Source: Tolypocladium sp. Sup5 PDA-1
Lineage: Eukaryota; Ascomycota; Sordariomycetes; Hypocreales; Ophiocordycipitaceae
Direction: 5' to 3'
Length of the DNA stretch: 64,000 bases
Assembly (NCBI GenBank): GCA_000750105.3
Contig: JPHH03000006.1
Coordinates: 124,001 to 188,000 of the forward strand
The translations under genes were made by a program, and so were the position numbers. Of the stretch, positions 32,070 to 43,949 are shown one piece after another; position 1 is the first letter of the stretch, and each line of letters begins with the position of its first letter. Under the pieces are notes generated by a model. It was given only the letters and a program-made list of their open reading frames with translations. It did no database searches and was not told the DNA's origin.

Positions 32070-35032
32070 GGTGGCGAATGGTGGTGTGTGGTACACGAAT
32101 GGACGCCTCGGAATGCGCCTGGATGGTGCAGCAGAGCTCTTTTAGGCGGTCGGGGCGTCTTCGTCAACGGGAGCGGGCGAGCTTGCGGTCAATGGACGAG
32201 GTGGTGATGATGCCAGCTTGCCCGTACGAAGTACATCGGTGGTGGAGGGGTTGCAGTGGAGTGCCTTGGCTGGGATGGCCCTGGCTGATGTACTACTGCC
32301 AGCTAGCGGCTCGTGCGACCTCATCGGGCAACCCAGCCTGTTCCAGAAGCTCGCACAACAACAGCACCGACTGCAGCACCTTTCAAATAGACGCATAGAA
32401 ACGGCCGCAAAGAGCAAGTAAGGTCTGGAAGGTAAGGTTCCATTGGCCAATCACTGACGCAGCTGGGGGGGGGGAGGATGAAGTGTGCCAGCCCACCACC
32501 TGAACCTGAATACAGGCACCGACATAATACTCCCCGGGCTACCTCGACCAACGGGCAACTGACAACTGACATTGACATCTTGTGAATTGGGATCCAGGGA
32601 TGCGGACTGGCGAGAGACATTGGGGTCACAAGCCTCGGCCGACGCCTGATCCTTGCCTTCTGCAATGGCATCTCGAGTTCTCGACCCCTTCTGTGGCTGT
32701 TGGGCCAGAACAGAGTCGAGGCGGGCGTCGGCTGTGGCTATGCCAAGGACAACCAGGAATCGGATGGCAGCCAGGCGTCACAACTCAACTCACTCGACTG
32801 ACGTCGTGTTTGCTCCCTGCGGCTGAGTTGCAATGGACGTTTCTGGACAGGTAGCATGCGACAACAACTCGAAGCGGCTGCATTCGTGGCGCATGACGAG
32901 TTGGTACGAGACATGTGCAATGCGCGACGCTCTGTCGGCCAGTCTGTTGATGTCTGGGCAACCTCGTGGGCTGCGAGCTTCGAGCGGAAGGGCAGCAAAG
33001 GCAGCGCGGCGCAAGAGACAAGAGACAAGGGCCATCCAACAATGAACCGCGTAACGGTAGGACGGCAGGCCGCGCAACCAGGTGACTGACTGCCTGCTCG
33101 GAGGATACGAGTACAAGAATACAACTGTGCCAGCCCGTCCGCTGCCTTCATCGTAGGAAGCGGGCGGCCCCCCGGACGAGGACGAGAGGACAACGGCGGG
33201 CAGTCCGTGTCCCACGCTATCGAAGTTTGCCTGGGTAAACCTGGCCTGCCTGGACCATGCGCTGCCTCTCGTTGCCTCTCGTCACGTCTCGTCACCGACG
33301 GGGAGAAATGCCTCCAATGCGACAAAGACACCTCAGCGGTCGTCGTGTGTCCTCGGGTGCCGACGTGTGGGCGAGGCAGGACAAGGTGGTGACCCGCCGT
33401 CCAGACACTCCCTTGTAAACCGCCAAATGCTTGGTGAGAGCCTGAGAGGGACAGTGATGGGGTGATGGCTCAAAGGAGCCAGGCTCACCTGTCATGACCG
33501 CAATGGCTGTGCCCCGTCACCAGGCGCAGTAGGAAATATTCACTCATCAGGAACAGCAAGCCCGCGAATGGCGCAGCGGGTGCCGTGCCTGGACACGCCG
33601 CCGCGCACGCAGGACCAAACGAAACGAGTCCAGGACTCGCCGGCGGTGCTTGGCCCCTCGCAGATGAGGCTTCAGCTCACGTCCAGCCATTCAGCCGCGA
33701 GCCAGAATAGCCCGGGATACCACCACCTTGCACCCTCCTGGGCCTGCCAAGCCAGGTACGAGGTAGTATTCAGTACGGATATTCGTACTCCGTACCATCA
33801 TCATCATGCCAACCTAACAGGACTCGGTACGCCGTGCTCTTGGTTAGTGGGAGCCTCGGAGCCCTCCCGTCGCTGCTTGTCACGGCACTTGACAGGAGGG
33901 GATTGGATGCCTAATAATCACCACGCCAAGCTGACGGGGCCAAGTGCTGAAGCGCTTCACTGCCCAATCACTCCCACTTCCTTCTTCGGTTTGGGGGCTA
34001 ATAGCCTGCAAGTTGCAACTAACATGGATGGACTGACGCGAGGCTGCGCCTGCCTGTTCACGTGTCTCACTTAACCAGAGAAAGTCGTCGTCCTACACGA
34101 ACTGGCGCCGTCCACCCCTTTCTGCCAACCCAACGCTTGAAGGCAGCAGCCTGAGGCTGGTGCGCTGCCAATTCACCCGCCGTCTCGTCGTCGCCGTCGC
34201 TGCACGGTCACCATCGCCTCACGGCACAGCTCGGGGCCAGGACCTGCGTCTTGCCATGCCCTGCCAGGCACGCGGCGAGTCGAGACAAACGACAGAGCAG
34301 CCTCCATCATTTCCTGTCCGCCCCGTCCGCCGTGTCGTGCCATGCCATGCCCAGCCCAGCCCTGCCCAGCCCAGCCCCAGCTCTACTGGCCGGCTACCTC
34401 ACAGACATCACCGACGCCCTGCCTATTTACGTACCTCACCTAGCCGGCTCTCCATTTCAGGTACGGGGCTCGGCTTTGCCACTCCCGCCTTGCTTTCTCT
34501 TTTGTCCCCAACCCGGGTTTCCTTTGTCCGTCCTGGCCCTGCCTCACCTAGGACTGCGATACCGAAGCCAGGCTCGCGCCCAACCGAGTGGTTGTTGCGC
34601 CCCGTTTCATCCCGTCCGTCCCCTTACCGAACGTGCAACTGAACAGTGGCCTCGTCACTTCACGCCTGACGTACAAGGCGTGCGGGTCTTTGACTCACTC
34701 CGGCTTCTGTGTCCTGGCTGGATCCCCGTTCCCATGCCGGACAGGGTTGCCTCACGCCGTCTAGCTGTCTGACGAGCTGCTCACCTACCTGACCTCGCCT
34801 TATTCACGGTCTACGGTACGTACTCGTGGGACATGGCAGCTCATCCAGGTTGGTATAAATAAAGATCTCTTGTCTCTTTGAATACTGTCCTTCTTCTCCT
34901 TCACCTCTACAGACACACACGACCACACACATCCCATCGACCTACAGTTACAGCTACAGACCCCGAGCTTAGCCTCCTCCTGCATCCCAAGCGTCTACAA
35001 GACAATAACCACTGCAACAACCAACCGCTACA
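32070..35032. other. Gene-poor 3-kb stretch upstream of the Ser-rich gene
   Basis: No ORF shows domain features. It includes GTACGAAGTAC at 32224-32234, a cluster of GTAC motifs at 33753-33799, and CAGCCC-type tandem repeats near 34350-34382. The last 200 bases hold a TATA box and a CT/CA-rich leader for the gene at 35033. An unusually long promoter is one reading. Confidence 0.5.
34853..34865 (+). promoter_or_regulatory. TATA box of the Ser-rich small gene
   Basis: TATAAATAAAG follows GTTGG about 170 bases before the ATG at 35033. A CT/CA-rich leader comes next. A consensus TATA this clear is seen nowhere else in the window and suggests strong or inducible expression. Confidence 0.6.
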
Positions 35033-35398
35033 ATGCCCGGCCCATACAACGTCCAGGTCCACCAGGCCTCGCGGGAGGCCTCGGTTGGTAGCTCCTACAC
35101 CGCATCCTATGCGTCTTCTTCCGCCTCTGCTTCCTCGGCGGCTTCTTCGCCACGCTCCGGATCGCCGGGAACATACCGCGTGTACGGTGCTGGTAAGTCG
35201 ACCTGCCTCACTGAGCCATCTCGTCCCCCCCCCCCCCCCCCCCCCCCCCGGGTCCTAACACGAACCACAGGCAACCACACGGCCAAGAAGGCCCAGGTGT
35301 CGAGCGCCGTTGATGTCGTCCAGTACGGCACTACCGGCTACCAGGCAGGCTCCCGAGCCCTGGCTATGGCGGCACCTACTCGAGGAAGTAAGTAAGTG
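35033..35398 (+). CDS. Small Ser/Ala-rich protein, unrecognised
   Basis: Exons 35033-35192 and 35271-35398 give 95 aa. It begins MPGPYNVQVHQASREASVGS and runs into a Ser/Ala/Tyr-rich stretch (SSYTASYASSSASASSAASS). After the intron it ends with Gln/Val/Gly/Tyr-containing sequence (HTAKKAQVSSAVDVVQYGTT). No signal peptide or known domain is visible. The 78-nt intron contains 25 consecutive C. In another frame the last 14 codons would read LPSPGYGGTYSRK and stop, so the 3' end could be spliced differently. The clear TATA box and long leader support a real, well-expressed gene. Confidence 0.62.
35225..35249 (+). repeat. 25-base poly-C run inside an intron
   Basis: An uninterrupted C tract lies in intron 35193-35270, about 20 bases before the acceptor, where a pyrimidine tract is normally found. 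Confidence 0.95.
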
Positions 35399-36261
35399 GA
35401 CGGCGGACTTCACACTGCTTCCTCAAGTATGCACGCCATGGCGCTCTACGACATGGCCAGCGGTTTCCTCTTTCTCTCTCATATTAGACAACGGACAGGC
35501 AACTAGGGGTTTTTTTTGGGCTTTCATGTACTACCTGGGATGGGTTTGGCAATTTCGGGCATTTAAAAAAAACCACACAACGAGACCTCGCGGCTCTGTA
35601 TTCTTACAACGACGATATGGGCGGGTACTGGGATGATTTCATCAATGCTTTGGGCGCGGACATGGGACATGGGGACATCGGGAGGCAGGATCAACTACGG
35701 CCACGCGCTCCTACTAGAATCAATGAATTTGCAACAATTTTGCGACAATGCTCCCACTTGTCCCATCAATTCGAGACCATGTATCACTGGGACGAACCGA
35801 CCCAGCAGATCGGTGCCTGCATGATGCCAATGCTGCAGGAACCAGAGGCAGCCAATACGTTGATGCCCAACTACCGTGTTAGCACCCTACGATGCAGGGA
35901 CATGCGAACCATGGGCGCCGGGCTCAGGCACAAACGGGGTCCTCATCTTCCAATGAGATTGACGACGCCATTATTGAACTTTGCTATGAAAGAGAGAGAG
36001 AGAGAGAGGAAAACAAATTTATGCGCTCGTGTTTGCGCGTCTCCTTTTGTGATTGTGTGCGTTTTAGGAGATTGTTGTTTCCGAGAAAGTCCACAAAGCC
36101 AGCCCAAGCCCAACACGACTCACGAGTAAGTCAGGCAACGCAACTTGCAAGCATGAAAGCGTTGCGAGTCACACGCCCCAGTATGAAGTACTACCTTGTA
36201 CAACCAAAAAAACAGAACACCCGTAATGTCCCATGTTCATTAAACAAGGCGACCGCCTGGC
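35399..36261. other. Convergent 3' intergenic
   Basis: 3' flanks of the Ser-rich gene and the RPEL gene. An AG microsatellite lies at 35990-36009, with homopolymer T and A runs near 35510 and 35565. No gene is supported. Confidence 0.55.
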
Positions 36262-36876
36262 TCAAGCACCGCCCTCGCGCTTGGCGTACTCGTCCTCGAT
36301 GGCCTCCTTGTACTTTTGCTCCGCCGAGCGGGGGTCCTCACGCAGAACGCCCTCCTTGACGAGCTCGTCGGGGCTCGGGCGGTGGGAGATTTTGTCGTTG
36401 AGCTTGTCCTCGAGCATGCTCCTCTCGAGCTGCGGGAGCGATTGTCAGCACAAGCCTGTTCGCCTCATTCGAGAGCCCCGCTGGGGCGATGGATGGGTGG
36501 CAACAAGACTCACCTCCTTCTGGTGGGCCAGCAGGCCAGGCGCGGCCGAGGATGCTGGGAGAATGTTCTCTAGGGCGAGCGAAGAGGGAGTGGTCAGCAG
36601 GCCGTAGTTGCGTAGTTCATCAAGGTAAGGGATTTGGGGACTGGCGAGGCAGTGGAGGACTGGAGGTAAAGTGAGGCGGTCGAGGCGGACGGGCCAACTA
36701 CACTAAAGCCTGGATGCATCGATTGGAGGCTACTCACTGTCTACCAGCTCGGCGCGGTTCGGCCGGTGCATCAGGTGGTTCTCGAGCGAGTTCTTCCTTG
36801 CATGGTCGGGGCGGATGGGCGAGATGGGCGTCTCGTCGACGGGCGGGGGCTGCTTCTGCTCGGTGGGCTCGGCCAT
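36262..36876 (-). CDS. RPEL repeat mini-protein
   Basis: Three exons (minus): 36876-36738, 36569-36514 and 36429-36262, giving 120 aa. It starts MAEPTEQKQPPPVDETPISP. Two RPEL motifs are visible: LENHLMHRPNRAELVDKNIL and a second (ISHRPSPDELVKEGVL) preceded by a charged helix. The protein ends YKEAIEDEYAKREGGA. RPEL motifs bind monomeric actin in animal MRTF and Phactr proteins; fungi have short proteins consisting of little else. Intron 1 splits the first motif after its Asp. A G-actin-related role is inferred from the family only. Confidence 0.88.
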
Positions 36877-38479
36877 GGTGCTGAAGAGGTGTGTGTTGGT
36901 GGTGAACTGGTGATGCTGTAGTCGCTATTTCGAGTGTGTGTGGGTTACCTTATATATTGTGCTTGGCTATACGTACACCCGGAGCTTCTTGTTTCATCGA
37001 CGGCGTCAGGAAAGTACGGTACAGACGACGGTTCTAGCAGAAGAGGAGAGATGGAAGGGAGTTGCGAGAGGTGGGCGGCAAGAAGCTTTATTAGTCGTCT
37101 TGACGCGGGCGCTGGTCGATGCGGCAGCCAGCCAGCCTCTCCACTGCATGGAGAGCTGCGCAGCACCACAAGCATCGGATGCATTGCAAGGGCCCCATCC
37201 TCCCATCCCGTTGGCTGTCGCCTCACCTCCTCCTGCGGCCAGCAGCGACCCAGACTTGACAGAGTCGCTGGCCTGGTGATGTTGCGGCAGAGCGGGCATG
37301 ATTGGCATGCGGGCAGCGCTACCCCGCAACGAGCGGCCGTCCAGCGTCAGGGTGGGAGGAGCCGGGCTCGACCTGCGTCACCAGCGGGGATTACCAGAGC
37401 TTCACCAGATTGGCTGGCTCGGCCGCTTGGGTAGGGAGGCCGCTGGGGCAAAAAGCCAATCTTCAGGTGCAGTCCGTACGTGAGGGCACGTCGAGTTGAG
37501 GCGATGGAGATGCCTGAGCTTGTTTGGCGGAGTCGTCTGCAGGCCAAGGCGCTTCCATCCCGGTTCCCCAGATGTCGAGGTTATGGCGCTGTGCCTGAAG
37601 CCCTGGACTTGATTGCAAGGGGCTGAGGCGTTGCAAGTTGGAAGCAGGGAATTCGACGCCGCCAAATCGTGTACGCATGTAGATCCCGGCGTATAAGCTA
37701 GGAGCACAACGCTCTTCGGTTTACATGTAGACCTCAGCCAGCAATAAATCTACGAGTATGATAGAGGCACGACTCCAGAGTGCCGTCCGTGCCTGTGAAA
37801 TGATGCGGGAGACGGGGGACGGGGCACGGGGGACGGGGCACGGGAGCCCGAGCTGTGGGGCTTCCAGGTTTCCAGCACGGGCGGCGCCAACGGCTCCAGT
37901 GGACCAACAGTCGTTTCCATTTTTAGCGCCACTGTCGCCAGTGGACTTGTCCGTCCAGCAGTGCCCAGAGCACGCATGATGACGACAGCTACAAAGTACA
38001 GGGCAATATGGACCTCACAGCTTTGGCAGATGGTCCCTCATAGGACCATGATTGACACCACTTGTTCATGGGCAGCGTCATTTGTTCGACGACTGCAAAT
38101 AGAATGAGATTCCATTGCGTCGTCAACTTGCGACAAGCGCGCGCCATCCCCCGCCGCTCCCGCCACTGATTCGTGTGCCCCAAGGCTGTGCAAGGGACGG
38201 AAAATTGTCGGCGTTTCGTCACCGTCAGGCACCAGATCATCATCGGCCGCGACACTCCGTACTCCATACTCTGCGCTCGCATCCAGCCACACCTCCAACG
38301 ATTGCGCATAAACCCGCACCTCTTCCGCTCGCCTTCGCAGCCTCCGCCCTCGCTTCGCTCTCGCTGCTCTACTTGACTATCAGGCGGCCCTCTGATGCTC
38401 GAGTGAACTTCATCGGCGACGATTCCTCCTCCACCCGCGCCCTACCCCTCTCACTCCTCCTGGTAGTCGCTCGCCCACC
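36877..38479. other. Divergent intergenic, RPEL / myosin I
   Basis: It contains a GGGGACGGGGCAC-type repeat at 37812-37852 and TCCGTAC motifs at 37480-37486 and 38262-38268. The final 150 bases form the pyrimidine-rich leader of the myosin gene. It is notable that two actin-linked families flank this region. No coding sequence is supported. Confidence 0.5.
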
Positions 38480-41400
38480 ATGGTAAGACACGAGACACCA
38501 CCCCTCACCAGCCATGCTCGGCCGCCCGACCGGCGCTCACAACCTCTAGGGTATATCACGGCGTCCCAAGAACAAAGCCGCCCAGAATGCCCAGCCCGGA
38601 GCGTCGGGCGCCCATGGCGGCGGCGGCGCGAAGCCCAAGAAAGCCACCTTCGAGGTGACCAAGAAGAAGGAGATTGGCGTCTCCGATCTGACCCTGCTGA
38701 GCAAAGTCTCCAACGAGGCCATCAACGACAACCTCAAGAAGCGCTTTGAAGGCGCCGAGATCTACACTTACATCGGCCATGTGCTGGTCTCCGTCAACCC
38801 CTTCCGGGACCTTGGCATCTACACCGACCACGTCCTCGACAGCTACAAGGGCAAGAACCGTCTCGAGATGCCTCCGCACGTCTTTGCCATCGCCGAGTCC
38901 GCATACTACAACATGAAGGCCTACAGCGACAACCAGTGCGTCATCATCTCAGGCGAGTCTGGCGCCGGCAAGACCGAGGCCGCCAAGCGCATCATGCAGT
39001 ACATCGCCAGTGTCTCCGGCGAGCAGTCGGGCGACATCAAGAAGATCAAGGAAATGGTGCTGGCCACGAACCCCCTGCTTGAATCCTTCGGAAACGCAAA
39101 GACGCTGCGAAACAACAACTCCTCGAGATTCGGAAAATACCTCCAGATTTACTTCAACTCGACGGGCGAACCGGTCGGCGCGGATATTACAAACTACCTC
39201 CTCGAGAAGTCGCGAGTCGTCGGCCAGATCGCAAACGAGAGAAACTTCCACATCTTCTACCAATTTACAAAGGGAGCTTCGCGGCAGTACCAGGAACTCT
39301 TTGGCATCCAAAAGCCCGAGACGTATGTCTACACGAGCCGCTCCAAGTGCTTCGACGTGGACGGCATCGACGACGTCGCCGACTTCCAAGATACGCTCAA
39401 CGCCATGAATGTCATTGGCCTGAGCCAAGCAGAGCAGGATGAGATCTTCCGCATGCTGGCTACTGTCCTGTGGATCGGAAACATCCAGTTCCAGGAGGAC
39501 CAGAGCGGGTACGCCGCCGTTGCCGATCAGTCGGTGGTGGACTTTGCCGCATACCTCTTGGAAGTGCCGCCCGAGCAACTGGTGAACGCCATCACCATTC
39601 GCATCCTGACCCCCCGGAATGGCGAAGTGATCGAGTCCCCCAGCAACCCCGCCCAGGCGACTGCCACGCGAGATGCCCTGGCCAAGGCCATCTACAGCAA
39701 TCTCTTCGATTGGATCGTGGAACGCGTAAACAAGTCTCTAAAGTCCAGGCAAGCCACTGCTAATACCATTGGCATTTTGGACATCTACGGATTTGAAATC
39801 TTCGAAAAGAACAGCTTTGAGCAGCTATGCATCAACTATGTCAACGAGAAGCTACAACAAATCTTCATTCAGCTCACCCTCAAGGCGGAGCAAGAGGAGT
39901 ACACGAGGGAGAAGATTCAGTGGACACCCATCAAGTATTTCGACAACAAGGTGGTGTGCGAGCTTATCGAGCAAGTCAGGCCGCCTGGCATCTTCTCTGC
40001 CATGAAGGATGCCACCAAGACGGCACATGCTGATCCCGCCGCATGCGACCGGACCTTTATGCAGAGCATCAACGGCATGTCACACGCCCATCTGACACCT
40101 CGGCAAGGCAGCTTCATTGTCAAGCACTACGCTGGAGACGTCTCGTACACCGTCGACGGTATCACCGATAAGAACAAGGACCAGCTTCTCAAGGGACTCC
40201 TGAACCTCTTCCAGACGAGCGGGAATAAGTTCGTCCACGCCTTGTTCCCTCACCAGGTCGACCAGGACAACCGAAAGCAGCCGCCCTCGGCAGGCGATCG
40301 AATCCGCACGTCAGCGAACGCACTGGTGGACACGCTCATGAAATGCCAGCCATCGTACATTCGAACCATCAAACCAAACGAGAACAAGTCACCCACGGAA
40401 TACAACAGCCCCAATGTGCTCCATCAAGTCAAGTACTTGGGTCTGCAGGAGAATGTCCGAATTCGACGAGCCGGCTTTGCCTATCGCCAGGATTTCGACA
40501 AGTTTGTCGACCGCTTCTTCCTCCTCTCTCCCGCCACCTCGTATGCCGGCGAATACACTTGGCAAGGCTCATATGAAGATGCCGTAAAGCAAATCCTCAA
40601 GGACACCAGCATCCCCAAGGAAGAGTGGCAGCTTGGTGTTACGAAAGCTTTCATCAAGGCCCCGGAGACCCTGTTTGCCCTGGAGCACATGAGGGACCGA
40701 TATTGGCATAACATGGCGACCCGTATACAGAGAATGTGGCGTGCCTATCTCGCATACCGGGCCGAGTCAGCCACCCGGATACAGCGGATGTGGAGGAAGA
40801 AGCGAACCGGTGCGGAGTACTTGCAGCTTCGCGACCAGGGCCATCGGGTGCTCCAGGGGCGCAAGGAACGGAGGCGCATGAGTCTATTGGGCTCTCGCAG
40901 GTTCCTCGGTGACTACCTGGGAGTCAATGCCACCAACGGCCCTGGAGCGCATATCCGCAACGCTGCAAACATCGGGCCCAACGAGCGAGCCCTCTTTTCC
41001 TGCCGCGGCGAAGCGCTCGAGGCCAAGTTCGGACGGTCCAGCAAGCCGAGTCCGCGTATTATCGTCGTCACCAACAGCAAGTTCTACATCATCGCCCAGA
41101 TGCTCGTCAACGGCCAGCCACAGATCTCCGTGGAGGGGTCCATCCCACTCGGTGCCATCAAGTTCATTGGGACTTCCACGGCCCAAGACGACTGGTTCTC
41201 ACTTGGAGTCGGCTCGCCCCAGGAGGCCGACCCCTTGATGAACTGTATTTTCAAGACGGAAATGTTCACGCAAATGCAGCGCGTCATGCCCGGCGGCTTC
41301 AACCTCAAGACTAGCGACATGATTGAGTACGCAAAGAAGCCCAACAAGATGCAGCAGGTCAAGGTCATGAAGGACTCTCAACAGCGGGCAGACTTCTACA

Positions 41401-42263
41401 AGAGTGGTGCTATTCATACGCATCAAGGAGAGCCTCCAAATTCACTTTCAAGGCCTATGCCGAGGGCCAAACCCGTACCACCGAGGCCGATTACTCGAGG
41501 CAAGCTCATCAGGCCGGGTGGTCCAGGAGGCCGGCCGTCCAGGCTCACGGGCAACCGAACTGCTCAGCCGAGACCAGGTGCTGGTAGCGCCAGAGCTGTT
41601 CCCCAGCCTCCTGCTGCTGTCCGCGTCGCTGCCTCCGCCGCGGCGAATGCACCTGTTCCTGCTGCTGCACATAAGCCTCTCCCAAGCCATACAAGAAACC
41701 AGAGCAGCACTGGGGGAGCAGCTCGTGCTCCCCCGCCCCCTCCACCAGCTGCACCCCCTGCTAGGCCAAAGATCATGGCCAAGGTGCTGTACGACTTTGC
41801 CGGCCAGAAGGAGAACGAGCTCTCCATTCACGCAGGGGATCTGCTCGAGATTGTCCAGAAAGAAAGCAACGGTACGTACTGCGCTGCCCATCTCTTGAAC
41901 TCGCTTAACTAACATCGTTGTACAGGCTGGTGGCTCGCAAAGAACGCACAGGGACAGGCTTGGGTCCCGGCAGCGTACGTTGAGGAACAAGCGGCTCCCG
42001 CTCCCGCTCCTCGAGCACCACCTGCTCCCCCGCCAGCCAAGGCAAAGCCAACGCCGCCGGCCCCGCCAGCGAAGCGTCCCGCGGCCGGTCGTAAGCCTGC
42101 CGACCTGGCTCAGCGAGACTCGGGCATGAGCCTCAATGGTGCCAGCGGCTCCGACGGCAGCCGCAGCACAACGCCCACGCCCAGCTTGGGTGGCAGCTTG
42201 GCGGATGCTCTCCTGGCTCGCAAGAACGCTATGCAGAGGGAGAAGGAGAACGACGACTGGTAG
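38480..42263 (+). CDS. myoA: Class I myosin (MyoA/Myo5)
   Basis: The actin motor for endocytosis and polarised growth. Exon 1 is only the ATG (38480-38482), then 38550-41871 and 41926-42263, giving 1220 aa, the usual fungal length. It reads MGISRRPKNKAAQN, then the motor domain with P-loop GESGAGKTEAAKRIMQYIAS (about residue 136), NNNSSRFGKYLQIYF (switch I) and LDIYGFEIFEKNSFEQLCIN (switch II). The TEDS-region ESPSNPAQATATRDALAK contains candidate phosphoserines. Two IQ motifs (RIQRMWRAYLAYR, RIQRMWRKKR) and a basic TH1 tail follow. A Pro/Ala-rich stretch precedes an SH3 domain (KVLYDFAGQKENELSIHAGD) split by the last intron. The acidic end EKENDDW activates Arp2/3. Confidence 0.97.
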
Positions 42264-42629
42264 TCGTGGTACGAATTACGCATTCACGGCCTCGGTGTGA
42301 TGAGAGCCGCATGTTTTTTTGAACCTGTTTCCTCGCGCGACGTGAGGCAGCGCAGAGATGTTTCTTGTTGTATATCCAAAGATGTGAAAGGGCAACCCGC
42401 GTCTTACCGCATGGGGGCCATCGGTGGCCAGTCTACATGGCGCAGTGTCTGGGTACTCGGCAAGCGTGGCATGGCGGACGCCTAGACGCGCGTTTTCTGG
42501 CTGAATTTAGAACGTTAGATTGATTCATTAAGAAAGACTCTAGTTATGATGATGCTAGGTCCTTTATGCTACGGCCTGTCTTGTTGTTACAATGAAATAC
42601 AGTGTTGTTCTCAGCCCTTCGGTTTCGGA
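42264..42629. other. Convergent 3' intergenic, myosin I / Pfa4
   Basis: 3' UTRs of both genes. Nothing else is seen. Confidence 0.6.
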
Positions 42630-43949
42630 CTAGGCGTCGTCATCCCGTTGAAGGACCTTTCGCCGCCGCAGCAGCTCTCCGAGCGGCACTTCATCATCGT
42701 CGTCATCGTGAAGTGCATCGGCGTCGGCGGCATCTTCCGCATCCTCATCCACGCCGTAGTCGCGAAGTCGCTCACCGTCCGAGTTCATCCATCCCGGCGA
42801 TCCATCCATGTCATCTTGGTCGTAAGCGTCGTCAGAATCATCAACCTCGTCTATGATGTCGTAGTCGTCGACTTCCTCCAGCTCCGCGAGGAGCATGTTT
42901 CTGCGCTTTGCGTCCTGTTGCTGGCGTTCCTTCAACGCCTGCTTCTCCTCTTCGGGGCTCAGGTTCACGTCTCGCAGCTCTGCGTCGTAGTCTCGCCGGG
43001 CCGCAGGCCAGGCCCTGGCAGCTCGCCGGATCTTCTCTGGGTCGGGGGGCGGCCACAGGCCCTCTTTGCGGTTGAAGCCGTTTTCCTCCCAAGTCCAGCC
43101 GCAGCCTTGGCCGTCTTTGCCAACGGTGGGATTGCCTGCGAGTGGGAAGAACCAGAGCAGCATGTTGGGAGTTCCCATGGCTTGAGCCATGTTAGCAAAG
43201 AGGCCAACGTCGTATGGGAACTCGACCCTTTCGAATCGGAACTTCTCTCCGTCTGGGCCGGTGATGTCCCACCAATCCCGCCCACCACGATCGATGGTTG
43301 CCTCGTGTCGGTCGAGCTCCCAGCCCTCAATCATGGTGCAGTTGAACAGCCAGGTCTTTACGGTGGTTATTAGCATGATTCCGAGGGCAAGGGTCGTGAA
43401 CAGGCAGATGAGCGACGTCAAGGCCAACGCGATGAGACCCTCGAGGCTGGGGCCCAGGTATGCGGGCAGATGTCGTGCTTCCCAGAGAGCATAGAATCGC
43501 TGCCACAGGAGCTTGCCCAGTGTCCAGAGCGAAACGTTGGCATAGACAAGGAACCGCAAGAAATGCGGAAACGTCGTCATGGACACGCAGTTTCGGGTCC
43601 ACGGGCAGTGGTGGTCCATCTTGGGAATGCATCGTCCGCAATGTCGGCAGTGATGGGCTCGCGGCGGCTTCGGAGCAGAGCATTTTTTGCACCAGCAGCC
43701 CTCGGCCTCGATCACTTGGTCGGGGAAGACATAGCGTCCCGGATCGACCGTCACCGCCTTGAAGTAGGAGTACCAGAGGCACAGCAGCAGGGTATTGAAG
43801 ACGACGGCTTCGGTTCGCGAGGGCGGGCCGGGGTCCAGAGTCGAGTAGTGGAAAAGGTACTGCGAGAAGTAGCTGAGGAACGCAATCAGCAGGCAGACGG
43901 CAGGGACGGCGAGGTTCTGGACGAGCGGCGCCTCGTTGAATCCCGCCAT
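42630..43949 (-). CDS. pfa4: Palmitoyltransferase Pfa4 (DHHC type)
   Basis: An ER S-acyltransferase; yeast Pfa4 palmitoylates chitin synthase Chs3. It is a single-exon protein of 439 aa. Two N-terminal helices (VPAVCLLIAFLSYFSQYLFH, VVFNTLLLCLWYSYFKAVTV) precede the Cys-rich domain CKKCSAPKPPRAHHCRHCGR, then MDHHCPWTRNC with DHHC at residues 112-115. Two more helices follow, then the family block (EFPYDVGLFANMAQAMGTPN, LWFFPLAGNP, DWWDITGPDGEKFR). The last 80 residues are strongly acidic (DDYDIIDEVDDSDDAYDQDD). The frame is open for 53 codons upstream, but MAGFNEAPLVQNLAVPAVCL is the family start. The promoter is shared with the divergent GT90 gene. Confidence 0.95.
   Translation of the reverse strand: MAGFNEAPLVQNLAVPAVCLLIAFLSYFSQYLFHYSTLDPGPPSRTEAVVFNTLLLCLWYSYFKAVTVDPGRYVFPDQVIEAEGCWCKKCSAPKPPRAHHCRHCGRCIPKMDHHCPWTRNCVSMTTFPHFLRFLVYANVSLWTLGKLLWQRFYALWEARHLPAYLGPSLEGLIALALTSLICLFTTLALGIMLITTVKTWLFNCTMIEGWELDRHEATIDRGGRDWWDITGPDGEKFRFERVEFPYDVGLFANMAQAMGTPNMLLWFFPLAGNPTVGKDGQGCGWTWEENGFNRKEGLWPPPDPEKIRRAARAWPAARRDYDAELRDVNLSPEEEKQALKERQQQDAKRRNMLLAELEEVDDYDIIDEVDDSDDAYDQDDMDGSPGWMNSDGERLRDYGVDEDAEDAADADALHDDDDDEVPLGELLRRRKVLQRDDDA

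Noticed and set aside
33568..34074. 168-codon plus-strand ORF
   Set aside because: No domain, unusual composition, interrupted by the GTAC-motif cluster; treated as chance.
34350..34382. CCCAGC tandem runs as a possible element
   Set aside because: Short low-complexity C-rich sequence without defined ends.
42546..43373. 275-codon plus-strand ORF
   Set aside because: Antisense to pfa4, whose frame carries the DHHC domain.
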